From positions 1 through 38,222 of the forward strand of contig CAMLOF010000003.1 in assembly GCA_946481585.1 (NCBI GenBank): 38,222 nucleotides of DNA, written 5' to 3'. Positions 1 to 7,925 of this stretch are shown here, in pieces; the first letter of the stretch is position 1, and the number at the start of each line of letters is the position of its first letter. Made by a program: the position numbers and the translations under genes. The stretch is from an uncultured Macromonas sp. (GTDB lineage Bacteria > Pseudomonadota > Gammaproteobacteria > Burkholderiales > Burkholderiaceae). The notes under the pieces are model-generated. The model saw only the letters and a program-made list of their open reading frames with translations. It made no database searches and had not been told where the DNA came from.

Positions 1-919
1 CGCCAAACGTGTTTTGGACACCATCCTTGAACCACGTTGCTGCTTTCTCAACGATGAAGTCAATGAAAGTTCGAACTGCCTGGGTTTGATAGCGTCCCGG
101 CATTCTGAGCAGAAAAAGCCGGGTGCCGAAAATGCTCAGGCGCCAGGGATTCAGCGCGGTCACCACGCGCCCCGTGTTCACATCCTCCTGAACTACGTAA
201 CTGGGGACCAGACCCACACCCAATCCCGACAGGATGGCCTCGCGCAGAAACTGAAAGTTCTCGGATGCCAGAGTCGGGTTCAGCGCCACCTCTTGACGCA
301 CTTCGCCTTTGTAGGCGGCCAGACGCAGCTCACGCCCGACGACCGACGATGTGATCAAAGGCACACGGCGCATGGCTTCAAGGTCCTCTGGCAGCCCCTT
401 CGATTCAGCGTACTCCTTCGAGGCACATGCCACGTAGCGGACCTGCGCGAGCTCTCTGGCCACCAACGCTTCTGGCGGGTCCGACATGACCCGGATGGCC
501 ACGTCCACTTCCTCACGCATGAGGTCATCAACGCGGTTTTCAAACAATAACTCGAGACTGATTTCCGGGTATGCACGCTTGAAATCGAGCAGCCAGCTCG
601 TCATGACCAGTTGACCGAATCCGGTGGGGACGCTGACCCGTACCGAGCCGTGGAGGCCTCGTCCCAGCGTGGCAATGGCCTCTTTGGCTGCCGTCAGCTC
701 GTCGCGTATGGCACGCCCATGCCGATAGAGTGTTTGGCCGATTTCGGTTGGTTCGATGCGCCGCGTGGTTCGGCGCACCAGTTGCGCGCCTACCGACTTC
801 TCGAGCTGCTGCAGGTGATAGCTCACGTTGGCGCGGCTGACTTTCAGTTTGCGAGCCGCACTGCTCAGGTTGCCAGCTTCAAGAATGTCCACCAACAGCA
901 GAAGTCCCGTCAGATCCAT
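1..919 (-). CDS. LysR-type transcriptional regulator (3' end cut by window edge)
   Basis: The minus strand reads continuously from an ATG at 919 to the left edge: 306 codons without a stop. The first ~60 residues form the LysR winged helix-turn-helix (MDLTGLLLLVDILEAGNLSS, then SRANVSYHLQQLEKSVGAQL and RRTTRRIEPTEIG). A substrate-binding domain with typical LysR phrases follows (GSVRVSVPTGFGQLV, EEVDVAIRV, AILSGLGVGLVPSYVV). LysR proteins are usually near 300 aa, so only a few residues and the stop should be missing. It is divergent from the acyl-CoA dehydrogenase operon, and a palindrome lies between them, so it most likely controls that operon and itself. The co-inducer is not predictable from sequence; an acyl-CoA or aromatic acid is a guess. 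Confidence 0.93.
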   Translation of the reverse strand, partial: MDLTGLLLLVDILEAGNLSSAARKLKVSRANVSYHLQQLEKSVGAQLVRRTTRRIEPTEIGQTLYRHGRAIRDELTAAKEAIATLGRGLHGSVRVSVPTGFGQLVMTSWLLDFKRAYPEISLELLFENRVDDLMREEVDVAIRVMSDPPEALVARELAQVRYVACASKEYAESKGLPEDLEAMRRVPLITSSVVGRELRLAAYKGEVRQEVALNPTLASENFQFLREAILSGLGVGLVPSYVVQEDVNTGRVVTALNPWRLSIFGTRLFLLRMPGRYQTQAVRTFIDFIVEKAATWFKDGVQNTFG

Positions 920-927
920 GATTAGAT

Positions 928-946
928 TGTCAAATTTTATTTGACA
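928..946. promoter_or_regulatory. Palindromic candidate LysR operator
   Basis: TGTCAAA (928-934) and TTTGACA (940-946) form a perfect 7-bp inverted repeat around a 5-bp AT spacer. It lies 9 bp upstream of the LysR start codon. A third half-site TTGTCAA recurs at 968-974. The right arm contains TTGACA (941-946), which could double as a -35 box for the rightward operon, but no good -10 is seen. LysR proteins commonly bind such interrupted palindromes in divergent intergenic regions. The assignment is inferred from position and symmetry. Confidence 0.5.
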
Positions 947-1049
947 TGGTGTTAAAAATTCCTTGGATTGTCAAGTTGGTGTGGTGGCAACACAATCCCC
1001 AAAACCTCAATCAAGCCCTGCGGGGCACCCCTTCGGAACTGCGAACAAC

Positions 1050-2213
1050 ATGCCTCTTGACTCAGAAACCTTTTCTCTGCTCAAGGACAGCGTGCAACGC
1101 TTTGTTCGGGAGCGTCTGGTCCCTGCCGAAAACACTGTGGAAGAAATGGACGAGGTTCCCTCGGACATCGTCGATGACATGAAGGAGATGGGCCTCTTTG
1201 GCCTGTCGATCCCTGAGGAGTTTGGGGGCATTGGCCTCTCCATGGCTCAGGAGTGTGAGGTGGCGTTCGAGTTGGGGCAGGCAGCGCTGGCATTCCGTTC
1301 GGTGGTGGGCACCAATATCGGTATCGGTTCGCAGGGCATCCTCATGGACGGAACCGCTGAGCAGAAGGCGCAATACCTGCCTCGTATCGCCAGCGGCGAC
1401 CTGATCATCTCTTTCGCGCTGACTGAGCCGAACGCAGGGTCGGATGCAGCGTCACTTCAGACCAGGGGGGTTAAAGAAGGGGATGACTACCTGCTCAGCG
1501 GCAACAAGCGCTACATCACCAACGCGCCCCGAGCTGGTGCCTTCACGCTGATGGCGCGAACGGACGGACCAGGTGCGGGTGGCATATCGGCTTTCATCGT
1601 GCCATCGGACCTTCCGGGCATCAGCTTGGGCAAGCCGGACAAGAAGATGGGGCAACGCGGTACCAAGACCTGCGACGTGAATCTGGACAACGTGCGTGTG
1701 CCTGCCGCCAACATCATTGGCGGAGTGCCTGGGAAAGGCTTCAAGACGGCCATGAAAGTGCTGGATCGCGGCCGCTTGCACGTCTCAGCCCTGGCTTGTG
1801 GCATGGCGCAACGCATTCTGCAAGAGTCCATCGGCTATGCGCAGGAACGCAAGCAGTTCGGCCAACGCATCGGGGACTTTCAACTGGTGCAGGCAATGCT
1901 GGCCGACAGCCAGGCCGAGTTACTGGCAGGCTGGTCCATGGTGAAGGCGGTGGCGCAGCGGTATGACGCCAAACCGTTTGGCGTGACCGATCCCGACGTG
2001 AGCATGCAAGCGTCGTGTGCCAAGCTTTTCACGACAGAAATGGTTGGCCGTGTGGCCGACCGTGGCGTGCAGATACATGGCGGCGCCGGGTACATCAACG
2101 AATACAAGGTGGAGCGCTTCTACCGTGACGTGCGATTGCTTCGCCTGTACGAGGGCACGACACAGATCCAGCAGCTGATCATTGGCAAGCATTTGACGAC
2201 CCATACAACATGA
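1050..2213 (+). CDS. Acyl-CoA dehydrogenase
   Basis: FAD-dependent alpha,beta-dehydrogenation of an acyl-CoA, the first step of a beta-oxidation cycle. The 387-aa product has the full family layout: N-terminal helical domain (LKDSVQRFVRERLVPAEN), middle beta domain (FALTEPNAGSDAASLQT, YITNAP, GQRGTKTCDV) and C-terminal helical domain (YAQERKQFGQRI, QIHGGAGY). The catalytic base is Glu368 in RLYEGTTQIQQLIIG. An in-frame upstream ATG at 963 would add 29 residues unlike the family, so I prefer 1050, although no strong ribosome site precedes it. The stop overlaps the start of the next gene by 4 bp (ATGA), so the two are co-transcribed. Chain length or substrate cannot be read directly. With the downstream genes it suggests oxidation of a dicarboxylyl-, phenylalkanoyl- or fatty acyl-CoA. 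Confidence 0.9.
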   Translation: MPLDSETFSLLKDSVQRFVRERLVPAENTVEEMDEVPSDIVDDMKEMGLFGLSIPEEFGGIGLSMAQECEVAFELGQAALAFRSVVGTNIGIGSQGILMDGTAEQKAQYLPRIASGDLIISFALTEPNAGSDAASLQTRGVKEGDDYLLSGNKRYITNAPRAGAFTLMARTDGPGAGGISAFIVPSDLPGISLGKPDKKMGQRGTKTCDVNLDNVRVPAANIIGGVPGKGFKTAMKVLDRGRLHVSALACGMAQRILQESIGYAQERKQFGQRIGDFQLVQAMLADSQAELLAGWSMVKAVAQRYDAKPFGVTDPDVSMQASCAKLFTTEMVGRVADRGVQIHGGAGYINEYKVERFYRDVRLLRLYEGTTQIQQLIIGKHLTTHTT

Positions 2214-4273
2214 CCAAGTTATCTCCAATCGCAAGCTCCGTAGCGCGCGTTGAACTCAACGCACCGCCTGTGAACAGCCTTGGCATTGCATTGCGCAGGC
2301 ACATTGTCGAATCGATTCGCGCTGCCGAGGCCGACCCTCAGGTGGCGGCAATTGTGCTGATGGGAAGTGACAAGGCCTTCTCTGCCGGTGCTGATGTGTC
2401 CGAGTTCGGTACTCCAATGCAGTTTGAAGAGCCCATACTGCGCAGCGTCATCGAGACTATTGAAGCGTGCACAAAACCAGTGGTTGCGGCAATTTCTGGC
2501 GTAGCCTTGGGTGGCGGTTTGGAATTGGCCCTTGGATGTCATGCCCGAGTGGCTTTGGTCTCAGCTCGCCTTGGTACGCCTGAGATCCAACTGGGTCTGA
2601 TACCGGGCTCTGGTGCGACCCAAAAGCTTCCCCGTCTGATGGGCGCTGATGGTGCGCTGTCCATGATGATTTCGGGCCAGCCCCTGACTGCGCAGCAACT
2701 TTCAGAGAGTGGACTGCTGGACCGGGTGGTGCCGAGTGACCTTTGGCCAGAGGCTGAGGCATTGGCCCTGAGACTCGCGCAACAACCCTTGCCGTTGCCA
2801 CGGGCACGCGACCGGGCGGTTGACGTCGCAGCGGTGGATCAGGCGGTTACGCAAACGACCGCCCGGCTCAACAAGCGCCAACGCGCGCAGCCTGCTTATT
2901 TGGCGCTGTTGGACGCTGTCAAAGCCAGTGCCTTGCCGTACGACGCGGGCATGCAACGTGAACGCGAGCTGTTTCTGTCGCTGATGCAAAGCAGCGAAGC
3001 GGCCGCATTGCGCTACCAGTTTCGGGTCCAGCGGGAGTCGGCAAAGCTCCCTGAAGCTCTGTCAGCAACACCGCGTGTTTTTGATCGCATTGCGGTCATC
3101 GGTGCGGGCACGATGGGATCTGGGATTGCGATTGCGGCTTTGGAAGCCGGGCTGCAGGTCACGCTTCTGGAACAGTCGGCGGATGCTCTGACGCGCGGAT
3201 CGGGTCGCATCGCTGAGCATTTTGCGTCACGGGTAAAGGCCGGAAAGCTCGATGCAGCGCGGGCTGACCAATTCTTGAGCCAGTTGAATGCAACGCTGGA
3301 CTGGAGTTCGTTACAGGCGGCAGACGTTGTGATCGAGGCAGTGTTTGAGGATCTGGCTGTCAAACAGTCGGTCTTTCGGATGGTCGATCAGCATGCCAGA
3401 GCAGGTGCTGTCCTGGCGACCAACACCTCGTATCTGGATATTGATGCGATAGCGGGCGTGGTGTCTCGGCCGCAGGATGTTCTCGGGCTGCACTTCTTCA
3501 GCCCGGCCAACGTCATGAAGCTGCTGGAGGTTGTGCAGGGGAGACACAGCGCTTCCGATGCGCTCGCCACCGCCATGGCGCTCGGCAAACATTTGAAAAA
3601 GATTCCCATCCTTTGTGGCAATGCCTTTGGTTTCATAGGCAACCGCATCTACAACGCGTACCGCAAGCAATGCGAATTCATGCTGGAGGACGGGGCTTGG
3701 CCGGAGGATGTTGACCGGGCGTTGACCGACTTTGGTTTTGCCATGGGGCCGTTTGCCGTGGCTGATATGTCGGGCCTGGACATTGCCTGGCGAATGCGGC
3801 AAGCCAATGCCGCCAGCCGAGACCCCAGGGAGCGTTATGTCGCCGTCCTTGACCGCTTGTGTGAGATGGGCCGCATGGGCCGCAAAACCCAGGCTGGCTA
3901 CTACACCTACGTTGATGGCAAACCCAGCCCCACCACCGACGATGTGGTGCGCGGCATCATCGAGCAGGCCAGCGCCGAGCGTGGTATCAAGAGATCGCCG
4001 CTGTCTGCTGATGAGATTCAGCGTCGCGCAATGCTGACGATGGTGAATGAAGCTGCGCTGCTTTTCAGTGAAGGTGTGGCGCACCGGGCAGGTGATATAG
4101 ACGTGGTCCTGGTAAATGGCTATGGTTTCCCCGCGTGGGTGGGCGGTCCTGTGCATTGGGCTCGCTCTCAGCCTCGCTCTCGTCTGGAGTCGGAGTTGGA
4201 TCACCTGACAGAGTCAAGTGGTTATGGCGCAGTGCGCGCAACTTCGGAAATGTTGTCCCGCCTGCTCGATTGA
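2210..4273 (+). CDS. Fused enoyl-CoA hydratase / 3-hydroxyacyl-CoA dehydrogenase (FadB/FadJ-like)
   Basis: A 687-aa bifunctional beta-oxidation enzyme. The crotonase half (about 1-190) shows DKAFSAGADVSEFGTP (near 54) and SGVALGGGLELALGCHA (near 101), which build the oxyanion hole, and PEIQLGLIPGSGATQKLPRL with the catalytic Glu. The NAD-binding dehydrogenase half begins at about 293, with the Rossmann glycine motif GAGTMGSG at 298 and the catalytic-His segment HFFSPANVMKLLEVV (His428). Two C-terminal 3HCDH domains follow. The length matches FadJ-type proteins. No separate paaF or paaH is present, so I infer that this protein hydrates and oxidises the 2,3-didehydroadipyl-CoA to 3-oxoadipyl-CoA stage for the phenylacetate route, or a related chain delivered by the neighbouring dehydrogenase. 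It is translationally coupled to the gene upstream. Confidence 0.92.
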   Translation: MTKLSPIASSVARVELNAPPVNSLGIALRRHIVESIRAAEADPQVAAIVLMGSDKAFSAGADVSEFGTPMQFEEPILRSVIETIEACTKPVVAAISGVALGGGLELALGCHARVALVSARLGTPEIQLGLIPGSGATQKLPRLMGADGALSMMISGQPLTAQQLSESGLLDRVVPSDLWPEAEALALRLAQQPLPLPRARDRAVDVAAVDQAVTQTTARLNKRQRAQPAYLALLDAVKASALPYDAGMQRERELFLSLMQSSEAAALRYQFRVQRESAKLPEALSATPRVFDRIAVIGAGTMGSGIAIAALEAGLQVTLLEQSADALTRGSGRIAEHFASRVKAGKLDAARADQFLSQLNATLDWSSLQAADVVIEAVFEDLAVKQSVFRMVDQHARAGAVLATNTSYLDIDAIAGVVSRPQDVLGLHFFSPANVMKLLEVVQGRHSASDALATAMALGKHLKKIPILCGNAFGFIGNRIYNAYRKQCEFMLEDGAWPEDVDRALTDFGFAMGPFAVADMSGLDIAWRMRQANAASRDPRERYVAVLDRLCEMGRMGRKTQAGYYTYVDGKPSPTTDDVVRGIIEQASAERGIKRSPLSADEIQRRAMLTMVNEAALLFSEGVAHRAGDIDVVLVNGYGFPAWVGGPVHWARSQPRSRLESELDHLTESSGYGAVRATSEMLSRLLD

Positions 4274-4324
4274 TCACTCAGACCACTCACAGCCCCTTTG
4301 TCTCTTAATCCTTGCATTTCAATC

Positions 4325-5533
4325 ATGACTTCATCCAACGCTTTTATCTGTGACGCCATCCGCACCCCCTTCGGCCGCTACGGCGGTGCCTTGTCTTCGG
4401 TACGGGCCGACGACCTTGGCGCCGTCCCGCTGCGGGCACTGATGGCGCGCAACCCCAACGTCGACTGGGCTGCTGTGACCGATGTTATTTACGGCTGTGC
4501 CAACCAGGCGGGCGAAGACAACCGCAACGTCGCGCGCATGAGCAGCCTGCTCGCTGGCTTGCCGCTGGAGGTGCCCGGCGCTACCGTCAACCGCCTGTGC
4601 GGCTCGGGGTTGGATGCCATTGGTACTGCGGCGCGCGCCATCAAGGCTGGGGAAGCGGGCCTGATGATTGCTGGCGGCGTGGAGAGCATGAGCCGTGCGC
4701 CCTTCGTCATGCCCAAAGCCGAATCGGCCTTCAGCCGCGCGAACGCGGTCTACGACACCACCATCGGCTGGCGCTTCATCAACAAGCTGATGAAAGACAA
4801 GTACGGCGTGGACTCCATGCCCGAGACTGCCGAGAACGTGGCGGTGGACTTCAACATCGAGCGTGAAGCGCAGGACCTGATGGCGCTCAACAGCCAGTTG
4901 CGTGCGGTGGCTGCCATCGAGGCAGGCCACCTGGCGCGCGAGATCTGCGCCGTCACCATCCCGCAGAAGAAGGGGGATGCCATCGTGGTGGATACGGACG
5001 AGCACCCGCGCAAGACCAGCCTGGAAGCGCTGGCCAAGCTCAAGGGTGTGGTGCGCCCTGACGGCACGGTGACCGCCGGTAACGCCTCGGGCGTGAACGA
5101 TGGCGCCTGTGCACTGATCCTGGCCGACGAAACCACTGCTGCCAGGAACGGCCTGACGCCGAAGGCCCGCGTTGTGGGTATGGCCACCGCAGGGGTAGCG
5201 CCACGCATCATGGGCATTGGCCCGGCCCCGGCCACGCAGAAGGTGCTGGCCCAGACCGGGTTGACGCTGGCACAGATGGACGTGATCGAGCTCAATGAAG
5301 CCTTTGCTGCGCAGGGCCTGGCGGTGCTGCGCCTGCTGGGGTTGCAAGACGATGACCCGCGCGTCAATGCCTGGGGCGGCGCCATTGCGCTGGGCCATCC
5401 GCTGGGAGCCTCGGGCGCGCGGCTGGCCACCACTGCCATCAACCGGTTGCACACCACCGGTGGCCGCTACGCGCTGTGCACCATGTGCATTGGCGTGGGG
5501 CAGGGCATTGCATTGATTCTCGAAAAAGTCTGA
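4325..5533 (+). CDS. paaJ: 3-oxoadipyl-CoA / 3-oxo-5,6-didehydrosuberyl-CoA thiolase (PaaJ/PcaF type)
   Basis: A 402-aa thiolase. Nucleophile Cys92 lies in VNRLCGSGLDAIG, His358 in GGAIALGHPLGASGAR and the second cysteine Cys388 in CTMCIGVGQGIALILEKV; NEAFAAQ is also present. The beginning (FICDAIRTPFGRYGGALSSVR) and the long central segment are typical of PcaF/PaaJ. Such enzymes cleave 3-oxoadipyl-CoA to succinyl-CoA and acetyl-CoA; in phenylacetate catabolism PaaJ acts twice. An in-frame TTG at 4298 exists, but the ATG at 4325 gives the normal family length. It ends 4 bp from the convergent paaX stop. The symbol is chosen from context: pcaF of the beta-ketoadipate pathway is the alternative, and the two cannot be separated by sequence alone. 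A decayed thiolase tail at 15266 suggests that this copy replaced a lost one. Confidence 0.88.
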   Translation: MTSSNAFICDAIRTPFGRYGGALSSVRADDLGAVPLRALMARNPNVDWAAVTDVIYGCANQAGEDNRNVARMSSLLAGLPLEVPGATVNRLCGSGLDAIGTAARAIKAGEAGLMIAGGVESMSRAPFVMPKAESAFSRANAVYDTTIGWRFINKLMKDKYGVDSMPETAENVAVDFNIEREAQDLMALNSQLRAVAAIEAGHLAREICAVTIPQKKGDAIVVDTDEHPRKTSLEALAKLKGVVRPDGTVTAGNASGVNDGACALILADETTAARNGLTPKARVVGMATAGVAPRIMGIGPAPATQKVLAQTGLTLAQMDVIELNEAFAAQGLAVLRLLGLQDDDPRVNAWGGAIALGHPLGASGARLATTAINRLHTTGGRYALCTMCIGVGQGIALILEKV

Positions 5534-5537
5534 TGTT

Positions 5538-6506
5538 TTAGGCCAGATCAGCGAGGGGGTCGGCGCTTCGAAAGCGTTGGGCCACCATATTGGAGGCGGG
5601 TGGCACCTCACCACTCGCCAGCAATAAATGGCGGTTCAAATGTTTTTCAGAGGCCACGAGGAGGCGGCGGTAGATTTCCTTGCACAGCATCCGTGCCTCT
5701 TGCCCCGGCCAGCTGTTGGGTAGCAAGACGTCGGGCAGTTCGGGGTCGCGCAGCAGCAGTCGGCGGAAATCATGGATCAGCAGCGTGCGGATCAGAAAGG
5801 CCTTTTCCTCGTCAATGCTCTCGTGCGGGGCTTGCCGAAGGGCGTCCACAATGGGTTGATAGCGTGCCACGAACCTGGTGTAAGACTCGGCCATGTGCTC
5901 CAGATTCCAGGCGGATTTGACGATGTCAGCATCGCTGGCCGACTGGCTCAACACTGGATTGGCTGCCAACAGGGGCATCAGCGAGGGCAGCAGGTTGGTC
6001 ATGCCATCGCTACGCAGGGCGTCGAACACCAAACCCAGGTCTGCACCCGGATGGACGAAACAGGCTGGATTCAATTCGCCAAAGCCTTGCCAGTAAAAGG
6101 CACGGCGCAGGCGCTCGCGCTCCTGGGCCGCCAAATCGCCCACCACCATCACCAGCCGCCAGCGCCGGTCCCAGTTGGGGGCGTTCAGGGCGTAAATCTG
6201 GCTGGACGCTTCTTCAAACCGCTTTTGCCCTGAAGCGGTCAACATGTAATCGGTTCGGCGCCCCAGAGTTTGGGTTTGCAGCCATTCGTCCTTCACCAGA
6301 CGGAACACCGTGGTGCGGATCAAGCGCTCGTTGACGTCCAGCGGACGCAGCAGGTTGATCAGTGACCCGAGCCAAATCTGGCCACCCCTGGGCAGGACCG
6401 CATCGCCAAATACCGAAACGATGAGCGACCCCGCCTTGACGCGGCTTTGCTGGCGAAAGTGGTTCAATCGCTCATCAAAGGTCTTCTCAACGGTGTTTTG
6501 TGTCAT
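5538..6506 (-). CDS. paaX: Phenylacetate-responsive transcriptional repressor PaaX
   Basis: A 322-aa PaaX-family repressor, which in characterised bacteria binds paa promoters and is released by phenylacetyl-CoA. The N-terminal winged helix (SRVKAGSLIVSVFGDAVLPR, LGSLINLLRPLDVNERLIRT, then RLVKDEWLQTQTLGRRTDYM) is the PaaX hallmark. The central segment (RRWRLVMVVGDL) and the C-terminal domain (FLIRTLLIHDFRRLLLRDPE, then LPDVLLPNSWPGQEAR) also match the family. It is convergent with the thiolase and lies 98 bp downstream of, and in the same direction as, the ABC transporter genes. It may be read from its own promoter or as the last gene of that operon; no convincing promoter is visible in the gap. 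Likely targets are the divergent region at 10507-10939. Confidence 0.95.
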   Translation of the reverse strand: MTQNTVEKTFDERLNHFRQQSRVKAGSLIVSVFGDAVLPRGGQIWLGSLINLLRPLDVNERLIRTTVFRLVKDEWLQTQTLGRRTDYMLTASGQKRFEEASSQIYALNAPNWDRRWRLVMVVGDLAAQERERLRRAFYWQGFGELNPACFVHPGADLGLVFDALRSDGMTNLLPSLMPLLAANPVLSQSASDADIVKSAWNLEHMAESYTRFVARYQPIVDALRQAPHESIDEEKAFLIRTLLIHDFRRLLLRDPELPDVLLPNSWPGQEARMLCKEIYRRLLVASEKHLNRHLLLASGEVPPASNMVAQRFRSADPLADLA

Positions 6507-6604
6507 CGGGTCTGGCTGATGGCGTCCCAGCGGACTTCAGGGAAGGCAAATTATCCCCTCTTATAGCGCCGACTCACTTCAGCCAGCCCGGTGCCTTTAG
6601 CAAT

Positions 6605-7915
6605 TTACATACCCAAATACGCGGCGCGAATTTGCTCGTTGTTGATCAGTTCATGCCCAGTGCCGGTCAGGGTGATTTCACCTGTTTCCAGAACGTAACC
6701 ACGGTCTGCAATCGCCAAGGCGGTGAAGGCGTTCTGTTCCACCAGCAAGATGGTCATTCCCTCGCGCTTGAGGGCTTTGACCACGTTGAACACTTCCTCA
6801 ACCAGCAAGGGGGCCAGGCCCATGGACGGCTCGTCCAGCAGCAGTAGCTTGGGGCGCCCCATCAAGGCGCGGCCGATGGCCAGCATCTGTTGCTGGCCAC
6901 CCGACAAGGTGCCGGCTGGCAACTTGCGCTTTTCCTTCAGGATGGGGAACATGGCATAGACCCGTTCCAGATCTTGCGGCACCTGGTGTTTGGGTTGGGT
7001 GTAGGCGCCCAGGCGCAAATTGTCTTCAATCGACAAGGGCCCGAACACCTGGCGCCCTTCGGGGCTTTGGCAAATGCCACGGCGCATGCGTTGGTCGGCT
7101 CGAACCCGAGAGATGTCCTCGCCATCAAACCAGATTGCGCCACCGTTCATGGGTTGCACGCCCGACAGGGTGCGCAGGAATGTGGTTTTGCCTGCACCGT
7201 TCGCCCCTACCAGAGCCACGGTTTCACCGCGCCGAACTTCCAGGTTCAGCCCTTTGAGTGCCTTGATGCGGCCATAACTGCTTTCCAGCTCGGTCACCTT
7301 GAGCAGCACGTCGCCAACTGGCGGGGTGGCTGAACGGTCCAGAACGCCCCCGCTGTGGCCACCCAGCCCAACCGACTCTGGCGCCAAGCTCACCACACGG
7401 TGATAGAGCTCGCGGAACTCGGCCCGGGCTTGCGCACCAAACACCGGGTCCTCGTTGTCGGAGAACTTGGCGTCGATTTCCGCCCAGTCTTCTGCGGTCA
7501 GAATCTTGCGGGCCAGCGGCATGGCCTCGGTTTCTTCGGTGGTGATGTGTTTTTTCAGGCGCGCGGTGTAGTCGCGCAGAGACGCCACCAGACCTGCCTG
7601 TTGCCCGGAACGTGCTTTGGCGAATTCCTTGCGCAATTCGATCAGGTGGGTGCTGGCAAGGCGGTGGTCTGCCTCCAGCGCGTCGATCATGGGGCCCACG
7701 TCGGCGGACCGCAGGCGCATGAGGCGAAAGAGGTGGTCGTCTTCTTTCAGGTGGTGCGCGCGGTCGGCAAACTGCTCGATGTAGTCGAAGGCCGACTGGA
7801 AAAAAGCAGGGGCCACCGAAGCCCCGGCCTCGAGCTCGTTGGCCACCTGTTCCAGCGTCACCGCCATGCGCCAGAAGTTCTTGTGCTCGTCAGAAATGAT
7901 GCGCAATGCTTCCAT
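6605..7915 (-). CDS. LivF-type ABC transporter ATPase with N-terminal hemerythrin-like domain
   Basis: A 436-aa fusion. Residues ~1-135 form a hemerythrin HHE-type four-helix domain with the expected iron ligands: His11 (DEH), His55 and Glu58 (HHLKEDDHLF), His84 (EADHR), His123 and Glu127 (KKHITTEETEAMP). After a linker, residues ~203-436 are a complete LivF ATPase: Walker A GANGAGKT at 237-244, signature TLSGGQQQMLAIGRAL, Walker B LLLLDEPSMGLAP, and the LIV-family ending LVEQNAFTALAIADRGYVLE. Usual LivF is ~235 aa. I chose the ATG at 7915, preceded by GAGGG, over an ATG at 7954 that would run into livG. It is the last of four tightly packed transporter genes and energises import through LivH/LivM. 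An oxygen- or redox-sensing role for the iron domain is inference. Confidence 0.9.
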   Translation of the reverse strand: MEALRIISDEHKNFWRMAVTLEQVANELEAGASVAPAFFQSAFDYIEQFADRAHHLKEDDHLFRLMRLRSADVGPMIDALEADHRLASTHLIELRKEFAKARSGQQAGLVASLRDYTARLKKHITTEETEAMPLARKILTAEDWAEIDAKFSDNEDPVFGAQARAEFRELYHRVVSLAPESVGLGGHSGGVLDRSATPPVGDVLLKVTELESSYGRIKALKGLNLEVRRGETVALVGANGAGKTTFLRTLSGVQPMNGGAIWFDGEDISRVRADQRMRRGICQSPEGRQVFGPLSIEDNLRLGAYTQPKHQVPQDLERVYAMFPILKEKRKLPAGTLSGGQQQMLAIGRALMGRPKLLLLDEPSMGLAPLLVEEVFNVVKALKREGMTILLVEQNAFTALAIADRGYVLETGEITLTGTGHELINNEQIRAAYLGM

Positions 7916-7925
7916 GTCTCTACCC

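Noticed and set aside
14..925. Plus-strand open frames at 14-550 and 611-925
   Set aside because: They are antisense to the LysR gene, whose minus-strand translation is unmistakable.
963..1049. N-terminal extension of the acyl-CoA dehydrogenase from an ATG at 963
   Set aside because: The extra 29 residues do not resemble the family and overlap the likely promoter/operator area; the ATG at 1050 gives the normal start.
4331..5614. A 427-residue minus-strand open frame
   Set aside because: It is the complement of the thiolase gene; the thiolase catalytic residues are all present on the plus strand.
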